Positions 42,716 to 52,220 of a stretch of DNA of 64,000 nucleotides are shown here, one piece after another. Where the stretch lies: positions 62,001 through 126,000 of the forward strand of contig NZ_JBLWFH010000004.1 of NCBI RefSeq assembly GCF_050306235.1. The letters are read 5' to 3'. Position 1 is the stretch's first letter; each line of letters begins with the position of its first letter. A model generated the notes under the pieces. That model had not been told where the DNA came from. It did no database searches and saw only the letters and a program-made list of their open reading frames with translations. This DNA comes from Glaciecola sp947496235 (lineage in GTDB: Bacteria; Pseudomonadota; Gammaproteobacteria; Enterobacterales; Alteromonadaceae). The translations under genes were made by a program, and so were the position numbers.

Positions 42716-43576
42716 ATGAGTGCACAGCTAATTGACGGCAAACAAATAGCCAAAAATGTACGACAGACAGTAAAAACTTCGGTTGATACCATAAAAGAAT
42801 CAGGTCGCAGAGTACCTGGACTGGCAGTAATTTTAGTAGGTGCAAACCCTGCGTCTCAAGTGTACGTCGCCAACAAAACCAAAGCCTGTGAAGAGGTGGG
42901 TTTTGTGTCCAAAGAATATAAATTGCCAGCTGACACTAGCCAAGAAAGCTTGGAAAATTTAGTTGATGAATTAAATAACGATAAAGACGTTGACGGCATC
43001 TTATTACAACTGCCCCTGCCAGCAGATTTGGACGCAGAGCCAATACTCGAAAGAATCCACCCGCATAAAGATGTTGATGGCTTTCATCCTTATAATATTG
43101 GTCGCCTTGCCCAACGTATTCCAGCGCTTCGCCCTTGCACGCCGAAAGGCATCATGACCATGATTGAGTCAACCAAAAAGCCGATCAAAGGCATGCACGC
43201 TGTGATCGTCGGCGCTTCAAACATTGTTGGTCGTCCAATGGGACTTGAATTACTATTAGCAGGTTGTACCGTCACTACCTGTCATAAATTTACCCGTAAC
43301 TTGTCTTCTCATGTAAAACAAGCTGATTTATTGGTAGTCGCTGTAGGGAAACCGCATTTTATTCCCGGTGATTGGATTAAACCAGGCGCTATAGTGATAG
43401 ATGTAGGTATAAACAGACAAGGCGATGGTAGCTTAACTGGCGACGTCGAATTTGAAGTGGCAAAAGAGCACGCTGGCTGGATAACACCCGTTCCTGGTGG
43501 CGTAGGTCCAATGACAGTGGCAAGTTTAATAGAGAACACGTTAGAAGCTTATGTGAAGTATCATAGTGACTACTGA
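42716..43576 (+). CDS. folD: Methylenetetrahydrofolate dehydrogenase / cyclohydrolase
   Basis: A 286-residue bifunctional cytoplasmic enzyme of one-carbon metabolism, interconverting 5,10-methylene- and 10-formyl-tetrahydrofolate with NADP. Seen are the catalytic YVANKTKAC segment (active-site Lys and Tyr), ILLQLPLP, RPCTPKGIM, the Rossmann motif VIVGASNIVGRPM and the end motif TPVPGGVGPMT. Divergent from the tRNA operon; a DUF1415 gene follows after 17 bases. Confidence 0.97.
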   Translation: MSAQLIDGKQIAKNVRQTVKTSVDTIKESGRRVPGLAVILVGANPASQVYVANKTKACEEVGFVSKEYKLPADTSQESLENLVDELNNDKDVDGILLQLPLPADLDAEPILERIHPHKDVDGFHPYNIGRLAQRIPALRPCTPKGIMTMIESTKKPIKGMHAVIVGASNIVGRPMGLELLLAGCTVTTCHKFTRNLSSHVKQADLLVVAVGKPHFIPGDWIKPGAIVIDVGINRQGDGSLTGDVEFEVAKEHAGWITPVPGGVGPMTVASLIENTLEAYVKYHSDY

Positions 43577-43593
43577 CTAAAGAGGTCGTAATC

Positions 43594-44133
43594 ATGCAAG
43601 ATAACACCATAGCCGACCAAGTTTGGACCTGGTTAGATAAAGTCATTATTGGCGAGAATTTCTGCCCATTTGCAAAACTTGTTCGAATGAAACAACAGAT
43701 ACGTCTGAATATTACCGAAATAAAAGACGAGATAGATGCATTAAATGCTGTCTTGGCAGAATGTGAATTTTTAGATAATCATCCTGAAATTGACACCACA
43801 CTTTTAGGCTTTTCTGAAGGTTTTACATCCTTCGATGACTATTTAGCCCTAGTTGAAAGCGCGAACGCCTGTATTAGTCACCACCATTACGAAGGTACTT
43901 ATCAATTAGCCAGTTTTCACCCAGAATATTTGTTTGCTGGAGAGCCTGAGTCGTCCTCGAGTCACTACACCAATCGGTCACCAATTCCGCTCATTCATAT
44001 TATTCGCGAAGATAGTATTACTAGGGTGCTTAGTACCTTTAAACACCCTGACATGATTCCTGAACGCAATATTGCCCATGCTGAGCAACTAGGCATTGCA
44101 TTTTTTAAACAGTTTTTACCCCAAAATGATTAA
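43594..44133 (+). CDS. DUF1415 family protein
   Basis: A 179-residue cytoplasmic protein with the family's GENFCPFA motif (about 20-27), a conserved Cys in LNAVLAECEF, and SFHPEYLFAGE...YTNRSPIPLIHIIRE. Function unknown. It is probably co-transcribed with folD. Confidence 0.85.
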   Translation: MQDNTIADQVWTWLDKVIIGENFCPFAKLVRMKQQIRLNITEIKDEIDALNAVLAECEFLDNHPEIDTTLLGFSEGFTSFDDYLALVESANACISHHHYEGTYQLASFHPEYLFAGEPESSSSHYTNRSPIPLIHIIREDSITRVLSTFKHPDMIPERNIAHAEQLGIAFFKQFLPQND

Positions 44134-44162
44134 GCGTCCGCGCGAAAACTGAACCCTCAACC

Positions 44163-45152
44163 CTATTCCTCATCAGATGCTGTCGCCAAAAAGTCATCCT
44201 TACCGGCAAGCAATTCTTGCCCTTGATATTCTTCAATTTGATACACCCAGTAAGCGTAAAATGCTTGCTCCCCTTGCCCACTCACATGCAACAAATAGCG
44301 ACCGTCTGCATTTACTAAGGTTATACTATGCTCCAGCCCGGAGGCGTCAGTAATGCTAATTTCTGAGATAGGTTCATACTGCGCCCACTGAATCGGGTCA
44401 AACTCATTGACCTCAGTAAAGCGCAGGTTTAATAGTGTATTCACAAAATCATCAACCACTTGGGCGTACTTCAATGGTTGATTATCTAGGTCTACATCAT
44501 TCAAACGCCAGTTAGCATCGCCTTGATCTTGCTGTTTACTAATTGAAAAGCCATTTTTTGGATCTTGATTGGATATTTCAACCACTGTTTGTTCAGATAA
44601 GTCCAATATGCCTTGAGCCAACCAATCGCTTTCGTCTTCCGGTAGATTAAAAGTTTTATCCACCAGCCACATCTGGTCTTCTGTAGCCGCTCGCACATAA
44701 TGACCTTGCTGACTAGAGGCTGTATTGCCAATCAGAATATTTTGAGTTTTTCCACCTATACTCAAAGATACTTGAGTAGCAGTAGAAGCTGAATCACTAA
44801 TCGGCAATAATCCCAAGCGTGCGTGATTTTTTGCTTGTCCACTCTTAGCTTCTATTTTTATCGCCGACACAAGGCCTCTAACTAACTCAGATAAGGCCAA
44901 TTGATCTACCGGATAGGTCTGAAAACTCGACAACTGATTTGCCATCCAACCCTCTGGCGTGTTGATTGCGGACAACAATATACCGTCGGAATTTTCTATA
45001 ACCACTTGCTCAATTTCAACTTGTCCAGCAACTGAAATTAATGGCTCCATGGTTTGCGCTGAGCTTTCTTTTTGTTCGTTAGAAAGTAAGTATACCGCCG
45101 CACCAGCGAGCAAAATGAGTACCGCGATAACAGCAAATAATTGTTTTTGCAT
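44163..45152 (-). CDS. DUF4340 membrane-anchored protein of a GldG-type ABC system
   Basis: A 329-residue protein with one N-terminal helix (about 5-24) and a large periplasmic part made of repeated DUF4340 beta-rich units (GWMANQLSSFQTYPVDQLALSELV; QNILIGNTASSQQGHYVRA; LRFTEV, in parts). DUF4340 proteins accompany GldG-like proteins. It is last in a four-gene minus-strand operon, 14 bases after the gldG-like stop. Confidence 0.82.
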   Translation of the reverse strand: MQKQLFAVIAVLILLAGAAVYLLSNEQKESSAQTMEPLISVAGQVEIEQVVIENSDGILLSAINTPEGWMANQLSSFQTYPVDQLALSELVRGLVSAIKIEAKSGQAKNHARLGLLPISDSASTATQVSLSIGGKTQNILIGNTASSQQGHYVRAATEDQMWLVDKTFNLPEDESDWLAQGILDLSEQTVVEISNQDPKNGFSISKQQDQGDANWRLNDVDLDNQPLKYAQVVDDFVNTLLNLRFTEVNEFDPIQWAQYEPISEISITDASGLEHSITLVNADGRYLLHVSGQGEQAFYAYWVYQIEEYQGQELLAGKDDFLATASDEE

Positions 45153-45166
45153 AAGCCTTAATCCTT

Positions 45167-46993
45167 TTACCCCAGACGAGCTTTTCGTCTACTCAACCGC
45201 GCAATTACAAATAAAAGTAATACCAAGCTAACGGGAGCAACGACAATATTGATAATAGCTAAGATATTACCCAAAGAATCAATATCCTTATCTAACTGAA
45301 ACTGCACATCACGCAATGCCTTTCGAATCTCTACGCGTTGTTCAACAAAATTATTAATAGTGGCTTGTTGTTCAGGCGTCAGGGTCAAGGATTCAGTTTG
45401 TTGAGATTGCAATTGTGCAAGCTGTGCTTCAGTTTCCTGTAAACGTTGCTGTAACAGTTGCTCTTGCTCTCGAAACTTTTCTTCAGCAATAACGGATAAC
45501 TCTTGCACTTTAATAAAGGGGCGTGCAAATGTACCGCGGCTTCTGATCCCAATAAGACCTTCGCTACCGCCATAGTTTTCCACTAAATTAGTGAGCAAAT
45601 CACCGTTATTGGCAAAAGGATTAAATACCATTTGACCAAAAAAGTTACTTTGCTGTACCCAAAATCGATCGGATAAAATATCAGCATCGGCAAAAACCGC
45701 AAGATTCAAACTATCAGTAGACTCTTTAAAATCTGCTCCTTGCACTTCTTCATCTTGTGCAAAGTGAGACTTAACCGAACCGACAACTCTTGCTGCCAAG
45801 GTATGCTTCTGTTCTTGAATTTCTATATTATTCGACAAACTTTGCGGATCTCTTTGTAGCGCATATTCTTCACTGTCTATAGTCGCTGTATTAACAGAAG
45901 AACTTAGCAAGGGCACCATTCTCAAACCGGACTGCTTATCCACAGTAATATCAGCAAAAGAAGCACCGTTGATTGAATCTAGATCCGCGGTGGTAATGTC
46001 TTTATCATTAATTTGCGCTTCGCCAAGCCCCAAATAACCTAGATGTCGAATAACATTACCCTGCTGGCCGCGAATTTCTAAGCCTAATTGAGCATCCAAC
46101 ACTACCTTGTCCAAATTGACCTGAATACCATAAGAGGATAATAAGGGCAGACTTGATGCGTTAGCGCCCGCGCCTCCTAGCATGGCCATTTGATCAGATT
46201 CATAATGGGGATCAACAAAAGCTAAGGCTTTGCCCCCTGCCATTAAATATTGGTCAACCGCATATAATAGATCCTGACCTAAGCCTTGGGGATGCCACAA
46301 AATCAATACCTGAGTTTCCTCTGGTAATTTATCAGCGGATACGTCAACTAATTGCACATCGAACAACTGCGTTAGTTGCGTATAAGCTACGTTTGCAGGC
46401 TCAGGCTGACCAGTGAGTGGATTTTGCCCGCCTTCAAGTGGTAAAGCTGTAACCACACTCACTTTTACCGGTGCAGGATTACTCAACTGATAAATTAATT
46501 TTGAAATATCGTATTCTAAAAATGACTCTTTTGACGGGTCAAAAAAACCGATAACTTTTGTATCATCCAAAGCATTGGTGCCGGCTAAGCCAAAATATAT
46601 AGCGTCATTTGCCGCGCCTGCTGATACGCCAGTTAAACCAAAAGTTGAAGCTCTATCTTCTGCTTCTGAAAATGGTTCAGGATCTATCACTTCAAGGTTA
46701 ATTTTACCTTGAGCTCGCGCTTCATATTTTCGCAGAATAGTTTCTACTTGTTCGGCGTAATTGCGCAAGCTCGTCATTCCTTTACTGCTTGAGTCGGAGA
46801 AGAAAAAGTACAGATTTATCGGTTCTTCTAAGTCGGTCAGTATAGATTCAGTGCCCGCTGATAAAGAATACACACGGTTTTCCGTTAGATCTAAGTTGAC
46901 GCCTTTAAACAATAAATTGTTGACCAAGACTGCAGCAAAAAACAAAGCTACTAAAAGAATAAAAAATAAAGCGTTTGATAATGATTTTTGCAT
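45167..46993 (-). CDS. GldG-like ABC-system auxiliary protein
   Basis: A 608-residue protein. The N-terminal helix (about 9-30) is followed by the GldG/IFT52-like domain (VNLDLTENRVYSLSAGT; LYFFFSDSS; LVLWHPQGL-like ILWHPQGLG; GGKALAFVDPH). A coiled coil rich in Gln (about 530-570) follows, then a C-terminal helix. In Bacteroidetes GldG joins the GldA/GldF transporter; in gammaproteobacteria the same set exists with unknown substrate. The neighbours are the permease (3-base gap) and the DUF4340 protein. Confidence 0.85.
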   Translation of the reverse strand: MQKSLSNALFFILLVALFFAAVLVNNLLFKGVNLDLTENRVYSLSAGTESILTDLEEPINLYFFFSDSSSKGMTSLRNYAEQVETILRKYEARAQGKINLEVIDPEPFSEAEDRASTFGLTGVSAGAANDAIYFGLAGTNALDDTKVIGFFDPSKESFLEYDISKLIYQLSNPAPVKVSVVTALPLEGGQNPLTGQPEPANVAYTQLTQLFDVQLVDVSADKLPEETQVLILWHPQGLGQDLLYAVDQYLMAGGKALAFVDPHYESDQMAMLGGAGANASSLPLLSSYGIQVNLDKVVLDAQLGLEIRGQQGNVIRHLGYLGLGEAQINDKDITTADLDSINGASFADITVDKQSGLRMVPLLSSSVNTATIDSEEYALQRDPQSLSNNIEIQEQKHTLAARVVGSVKSHFAQDEEVQGADFKESTDSLNLAVFADADILSDRFWVQQSNFFGQMVFNPFANNGDLLTNLVENYGGSEGLIGIRSRGTFARPFIKVQELSVIAEEKFREQEQLLQQRLQETEAQLAQLQSQQTESLTLTPEQQATINNFVEQRVEIRKALRDVQFQLDKDIDSLGNILAIINIVVAPVSLVLLLFVIARLSRRKARLG

Positions 46994-46996
46994 TGT

Positions 46997-47731
46997 TTAA
47001 TTCGCCTTCTTTTGTTCGATCACTAGGTAGCCAGCGTAAAGCCAAACTAGAATACTAATCACGTAAAACAACACATCATTAAGGGCAATAACTCCCTTAG
47101 ACATATCTTGAAAATGCGTCATAAAACTCAAGGAAGCAACAGTATCAATGACAATATTAGGCGCCCAACCTTGAACCACATCTATGATCACTGGAGAGCC
47201 CGCTAACACAAACAAAAAGCATAAAACTATCGCCAACATAAAAGCGATTACTTGATTCTTGGTAAAGGCTGACATGCAGATACCTACCGCAAGGAAAGCG
47301 CCAGCCATTAGCCAACTGCCAAGGTATGCAGCGACTATGATGCCGTTATCAGGATTTCCTAAATAATTTACCGTAAGCCACAGTGGAAAGGTCAGGACCA
47401 AACATATACCGAGCACCAGCCAAGCCGCCAAGAACTTGCCTAGCATGATGTGAAAGGTGGTGATAGGAAGTGTCATAAGTAGTTCAATAGTCCCCGACTT
47501 TCGCTCCTCTGACCATATACGCATGGAAATTGCCGGCACCAAGAACAAATATAACCAAGGGTGAAAATTGAAAAAGCTCAGTAAATCAGCTTGTCCCCTA
47601 GCATAAAAATCACCAATCAAAAAAGTGAACACACCTGACATGACTAAAAATATAGTGATAAAAATATAAGCCACTGGCGTTGAGAAAAAACTAGCGAATT
47701 CCCGCTTAAAGATAGTCATAATCTCGTGCAT
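46997..47731 (-). CDS. ABC transporter permease (GldF-like, ABC-2 type)
   Basis: A 244-residue protein with six hydrophobic segments and the typical opening TIFKREFASFFSTPVAYIF, then MRIWSEERKSGTIELLMTLPIT, in parts. It starts within the ATPase stop (1-base overlap, TAATG), so they are coupled. Likely function is export or membrane remodelling with the GldG-like subunit. Confidence 0.88.
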   Translation of the reverse strand: MHEIMTIFKREFASFFSTPVAYIFITIFLVMSGVFTFLIGDFYARGQADLLSFFNFHPWLYLFLVPAISMRIWSEERKSGTIELLMTLPITTFHIMLGKFLAAWLVLGICLVLTFPLWLTVNYLGNPDNGIIVAAYLGSWLMAGAFLAVGICMSAFTKNQVIAFMLAIVLCFLFVLAGSPVIIDVVQGWAPNIVIDTVASLSFMTHFQDMSKGVIALNDVLFYVISILVWLYAGYLVIEQKKAN

Positions 47732-48666
47732 TAGGCTACCTCCTTGTTATCCGTGCTAGTGGTTATTTCCCGAAACACATCATCTAATCGTCCTTGTTCA
47801 GGATACATATATTCAATCGGTAACTTATTTTTTTGCACATATTCATGCAAAACAGCAGAGATATCTTGTTGGTCTCGAGGAAATACAGTAATAAGATTAT
47901 TACTTCTATCATGCTGCATATCCGCAACACCTTCGAGTTCTAGCAAACCAGAGATATCCGCGATATAACTTAAACCAATGGTAATGGCATTAAAATAACG
48001 GGATCTTCTAAGTAATGCCTGAGGGGTGTCATCAAATTTTTTCTGCCCGTTGGCAATGATAATTACTCGGTTACACACCGCAGTAACTTCTTCCAAAATA
48101 TGGGTAGAAACTATCACGATTTTATTTTCAGCTAAACTGGCGATAAGCTCTCTGACTTGGTGTTTTTGATTAGGATCCAAGCCATCTGTAGGCTCATCTA
48201 AAATCAAAATATCAGGATCATGGATTAGCGCTTGCGCAATACCAACGCGACGTTTAAACCCTTTCGACAGATTGTCTATGGTTTTATTCAGTACTGCGGT
48301 TAAATCTACTTGAGAAACCACACGTTTAATGGCTTCTTCTCTTGAAGATTTTGGGATTTTTCTCGCCGCTGCAATAAAGTGTAAAAATTGATACACCGTC
48401 ATATCCGGATAGGCTGGCGCGCCCTCAGGCAAGTACCCTATGCGTTTTTTCGCCTCTAATGGTGCATTTTCGATATCATGACCTGCCACTTGGATTTTAC
48501 CAGCAGTTGCAGGCAAGAATCCGGTAATCATTTTCATTGTGGTTGATTTACCGGCACCGTTAGGTCCTAAAAACCCTACAATATCCCCAGGATTTATTTC
48601 AAAAGAAAGGTTATCTACCGCTTTTTGGTGTCCAAATTCGCGGGATAAGTTATCCACCTTAATCAT
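47731..48666 (-). CDS. ABC transporter ATP-binding protein (GldA-like)
   Basis: A 311-residue ATPase with Walker A GPNGAGKST (about 35-43), the signature NLSKGFKRRVG, Walker B ILILDEPTDGLDP and the H-loop VSTHILEE. A C-terminal extension of about 90 residues fits the drug/GldA subfamily. First gene of the operon, divergent from trmO. Confidence 0.92.
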   Translation of the reverse strand: MIKVDNLSREFGHQKAVDNLSFEINPGDIVGFLGPNGAGKSTTMKMITGFLPATAGKIQVAGHDIENAPLEAKKRIGYLPEGAPAYPDMTVYQFLHFIAAARKIPKSSREEAIKRVVSQVDLTAVLNKTIDNLSKGFKRRVGIAQALIHDPDILILDEPTDGLDPNQKHQVRELIASLAENKIVIVSTHILEEVTAVCNRVIIIANGQKKFDDTPQALLRRSRYFNAITIGLSYIADISGLLELEGVADMQHDRSNNLITVFPRDQQDISAVLHEYVQKNKLPIEYMYPEQGRLDDVFREITTSTDNKEVA

Positions 48667-48809
48667 CGCTTTTCCTTGTTTTAACTCTTACAGGATTAAG
48701 TGTTAACAGTATGCAATTATGTGTAATTGTCGTCTTTTTATATTTGTGCAAATATATGGATACGACTCTTCATTTTTCAATACATGCAACAGGATTTTTA
48801 CATCATTTT

Positions 48810-49502
48810 ATGTCTCAGACTTCATCATTTTCTTTAACCCCGATAGGCAGCATTAAAACGCCTTTTCACCAAAAGTTCGGGATCCCTCGACAAGGGATAA
48901 GTTTGAGTAGTGCTCGAGGTGAAATTCATTTCTGCCATCATATCAATTCTGAAGAAGCCTGTATTGGGATCGATCAATTTAGTCATCTTTGGTTACTTTT
49001 TATTTTCAGCGAGCATATTCATTCTGAAATTAAAGCCAGTGTGCGACCTCCTCGCCTTGGAGGAAATACAAAGATGGGCGTATTTGCAACACGTTCTAGC
49101 TTCCGCCCTAATCATATTGGCATGTCTGTGGTAAAAAATTTAGGATTCAGTAACGGCATCTTGCAGGTTGAAGGCGTGGATATGCTTAACGATACGCCCA
49201 TCATTGATATAAAACCCTATGTGGCATATGCGGATAAAATTGAACATTCAGAAGCTGGATATGCCAACTTCCCCCCAGAAAATAGCTTAACAGTTGAGAT
49301 ATCCCCTCAAACAGAGCGCAAGTTATTGGCCGCAAATGTGCAATTACCTTTGTTGATAGAAATATTATCTCAAGATCCCCGCCCCGCATACAAACGTAAC
49401 ACGAAAGACGATAAAATATATAAAATTCAATTAGATAACAACGACATCTCATGGAAAGTGGTTGATGACAAAGCCATCGTCTTGGATTTACAAGCTAAAT
49501 AA
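48810..49502 (+). CDS. trmO: tRNA (N6-threonylcarbamoyladenosine(37)-N6)-methyltransferase TrmO
   Basis: A 230-residue protein (E. coli TrmO/YaeB: 235) that methylates t6A37 of certain tRNAs. Motifs are PIGSIKTPFHQKFGIPRQ, FSHLWLLFIF, VRPPRLGGN, GVFATRSSFRPNHIGMS and DILSQDPRPAY-like ILSQDPRPAYKR. The ATG at 48810 matches the E. coli N-terminus; the frame is open to 48711 but that part has no homology I recognise. Ribosome site is weak. Confidence 0.93.
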   Translation: MSQTSSFSLTPIGSIKTPFHQKFGIPRQGISLSSARGEIHFCHHINSEEACIGIDQFSHLWLLFIFSEHIHSEIKASVRPPRLGGNTKMGVFATRSSFRPNHIGMSVVKNLGFSNGILQVEGVDMLNDTPIIDIKPYVAYADKIEHSEAGYANFPPENSLTVEISPQTERKLLAANVQLPLLIEILSQDPRPAYKRNTKDDKIYKIQLDNNDISWKVVDDKAIVLDLQAK

Positions 49503-49606
49503 ATGTCACGGGAAAACCTGTCAAAACTATTTATGCTTGGGTCGCGAGTATATGACTGGTATGATTGCGGCAAATTTTAATCTCGTGCAAATGACAAAAA
49601 GAAAGA

Positions 49607-51325
49607 ATGCGTACTTCAGAATATTTAATTGCCACACAAAAAGAATCGCCAGCTGAGGCTGAAATTGTTAGTCACAAATTAATGATCCGTGCGGGTCTTG
49701 TGCGAAAACTAGCTTCTGGCTTATACACATGGTTACCTACGGGTTTACGAGTGCTGAACAAAGTTGCAGCCATAGTGCGCGACGAAATGAACAAAGCCGG
49801 TGCAATCGAAATTAGCATGCCGGTAGTGCAACCTGCAGACTTATGGGAAAGCTCTGGTCGTTGGGAAGCCTATGGGCCAGAATTGTTGCGAATCAAAGAT
49901 CGTCATAAACGTGACTTTGTACTTGGTCCAACCCATGAAGAAGTCATTACCTCGTTAGTAAAAAATGAAGTAAGTAGCTATAAACAGCTACCCCTGAATT
50001 TGTATCAAATTCAAACTAAATTTAGAGACGAAGTAAGACCAAGATTCGGCATCATGCGAAGCCGTGAATTTATCATGAAAGATGCTTATTCTTTCCATTT
50101 GGATATGTCTTCGTTAGAACAAACTTATCAACGCATGCATCAAGCATATTGCAATATCTTTGAGCGCATAGGGCTTGAATTTAGACCTGTTATTGCTGAT
50201 TCAGGCAGCATCGGTGGTGCTGTATCACATGAGTTCCATGTACTTGCAGCCTCAGGTGAAGATGACATCGCATTTTCTACTAGTTCTGGATTTGCAGCTA
50301 ACGTTGAATCTGCTGAAGCTATTGCTGTAGGTGAAAAACAACCCGGCACACAAAGCTTAGAAACGGTAGAAACCCTTAACGCAAAAACCATTGAGGAAGT
50401 GGCTAATTTGTTAGACGTTTCTGCACAACAATGTGTTAAGACCTTAATTGTTAAAGCAGCAGAAGATGTAAACGCTAATTTTGTTGCAGTTGTTTTACGT
50501 GGTGATCATCAACTTAATGAAATTAAAGCTGCTAAGCACCCGTTAATTGCTTCACCATTTGAAATGGCGTCAGAAGAAAGTATTGAGCAAACCTTTGGTG
50601 TCTCTATCGGTTCTATTGGTCCGGTCAACTTAGAATGCCCCATCATAGTCGATCGTAGTGCAGCAGTAATCGCCGATTTTGTCTGTGGCGCGAATAAAAA
50701 CGACCTGCATTTTACTGGCGCAAACTGGGACAAAGATGTTACTGAATACGAAGTTGCAGATTTACGAAACGTGGTTGCAGGAGATCCATCTCCTGATGGC
50801 GAAGGCACGTTAGAAATTCGAAAAGGCATTGAAGTTGGTCATATTTTCCAATTAGGCGATAAATATTCCAGCGCAATGAACTGTGGCGTTTTAACCGAAA
50901 GTGGTAAACATCAAGTCTTGCAAATGGGTTGTTACGGCATTGGTGTTACCCGTATTGTTGCAGCGGCTATTGAACAAAATCATGATGATTACGGGATAAA
51001 ATGGCCAGAAGCTATAGCGCCTTTCACTGTGGCAATAATTCCGATGAATATGCATAAATCTCCGCGTATTTCTGAAGTCGCGCACAAACTGCACGCAGAC
51101 TTTTTAGCATCAGGTGTAGAAGTATTGTTTGATGACAGAAAGGAACGTCCAGGTGTTATGTTTAATGACATGGAATTAATTGGCATACCTCACAGCATTG
51201 TTATTGGCGAAAGAAACTTAGATAATCAGCAAGTAGAGTATAAAAATCGTAATACTGGCGAAAAGCAGTTGCTGAATATTGATGAAGTAGTTGCTTTCGT
51301 TACCAATGCTACAGGTGCGAATTGA
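49607..51325 (+). CDS. proS: Prolyl-tRNA synthetase
   Basis: A 572-residue class II synthetase of the bacterial type (E. coli: 572). Motif 1 is around SGLYTWLPTGLRVLNK, motif 2 around RDEVRPRFGIMRSREF, and motif 3 near the GCYGIGVTR segment. An editing (INS) domain lies between motifs 2 and 3 (about 225-400). The MBL-fold gene begins in its stop codon. Confidence 0.97.
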   Translation: MRTSEYLIATQKESPAEAEIVSHKLMIRAGLVRKLASGLYTWLPTGLRVLNKVAAIVRDEMNKAGAIEISMPVVQPADLWESSGRWEAYGPELLRIKDRHKRDFVLGPTHEEVITSLVKNEVSSYKQLPLNLYQIQTKFRDEVRPRFGIMRSREFIMKDAYSFHLDMSSLEQTYQRMHQAYCNIFERIGLEFRPVIADSGSIGGAVSHEFHVLAASGEDDIAFSTSSGFAANVESAEAIAVGEKQPGTQSLETVETLNAKTIEEVANLLDVSAQQCVKTLIVKAAEDVNANFVAVVLRGDHQLNEIKAAKHPLIASPFEMASEESIEQTFGVSIGSIGPVNLECPIIVDRSAAVIADFVCGANKNDLHFTGANWDKDVTEYEVADLRNVVAGDPSPDGEGTLEIRKGIEVGHIFQLGDKYSSAMNCGVLTESGKHQVLQMGCYGIGVTRIVAAAIEQNHDDYGIKWPEAIAPFTVAIIPMNMHKSPRISEVAHKLHADFLASGVEVLFDDRKERPGVMFNDMELIGIPHSIVIGERNLDNQQVEYKNRNTGEKQLLNIDEVVAFVTNATGAN

Positions 51326-52164
51326 AAGTAAAGTTTTATGGTGTAAGGGGGTCGATCCCGACCCCTGGACCAGAATATTCCAAAATCGGCGGCAACACAG
51401 CATGTGTGCATGTGGAGCTAAATGACGGCACGGATATCGTCTTGGATTCTGGTACTGGTGCTCGCCTGCTTGGAAAAAAGCTGTTAGGCAAAGATACTCC
51501 AATTTACTTTTTGCTATCCCACAATCATTGGGATCACATTCAAGGATTTCCCTTTTTCGCCCCAGCTTACCAAAAAGATCGCAAGATAATCATTACGCCA
51601 GGTCAGACAAAAGAAAACCGTCCTGAAGCCATTTTAGAGCAAATGACAGGGTCTTTTTTCCCTGTTCCACGAGAAGCACTTGGCGCCGACATTTCATTTC
51701 ATATTCCTGACAATGACAAATCAGATTGGATGATAGGTGAGGCTAAAATCAGTCGAATGCCGATGAATCATCCTGGTGGCGGTAGCTGCTATTGTATTCA
51801 GGAAGGCAACAGTAAACTGGCTTATGTGACAGATAATGAACTCTATCCGCCTTATCAAAAAGAAGGAGATTTTCAGGAGTTTGTTAACTTTGTAAAGAAT
51901 GCAGATTTATTGATTCATGATGCGCAATACATAGTGCAAGACATGCCGGCGAAGCATGGATGGGGCCACTCAGTGGCTGAAGAAGCCGTAAAACTAGCAA
52001 TGGCGGCGCAAACGAAAACTCTAGCATTATACAGTCACGATCCAGAACGCACTGACAAAGACGTCGAATCTATTACTCAGCATGCTGACGACATTTTACA
52101 CATCGGCGGTGCAGACCAGGCCATTTGCATAGCCGCATATGAAGGTTTAACACTTCCAATTTAA
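51322..52164 (+). CDS. Metallo-beta-lactamase-fold hydrolase
   Basis: A 280-residue protein of the phosphodiesterase-like MBL branch. It opens with MKVKFYGVRGSIPTPGPEYSKIGG-type sequence, then has LDSGTG, the metal motif SHNHWDHIQG (about 66-75), NHPGGGSCYCI and DAQYI. The start is TTG, overlapping the proS TGA (AATTGA), with AGGTG upstream. Such proteins (PhnP/RNase Z/cAMP PDE relatives) cleave phosphodiesters; the substrate is not evident. Confidence 0.85.
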   Translation: MKVKFYGVRGSIPTPGPEYSKIGGNTACVHVELNDGTDIVLDSGTGARLLGKKLLGKDTPIYFLLSHNHWDHIQGFPFFAPAYQKDRKIIITPGQTKENRPEAILEQMTGSFFPVPREALGADISFHIPDNDKSDWMIGEAKISRMPMNHPGGGSCYCIQEGNSKLAYVTDNELYPPYQKEGDFQEFVNFVKNADLLIHDAQYIVQDMPAKHGWGHSVAEEAVKLAMAAQTKTLALYSHDPERTDKDVESITQHADDILHIGGADQAICIAAYEGLTLPI

Positions 52165-52220
52165 AAATCATTGTTTAAACTAACCTTTAGCTAAGATTTA
52201 ACCTACAACAAAAATAAATC

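Noticed and set aside
48711..48809. Upstream extension of trmO
   Set aside because: The first 33 residues have no match to TrmO proteins, while the ATG at 48810 aligns with the E. coli N-terminus.
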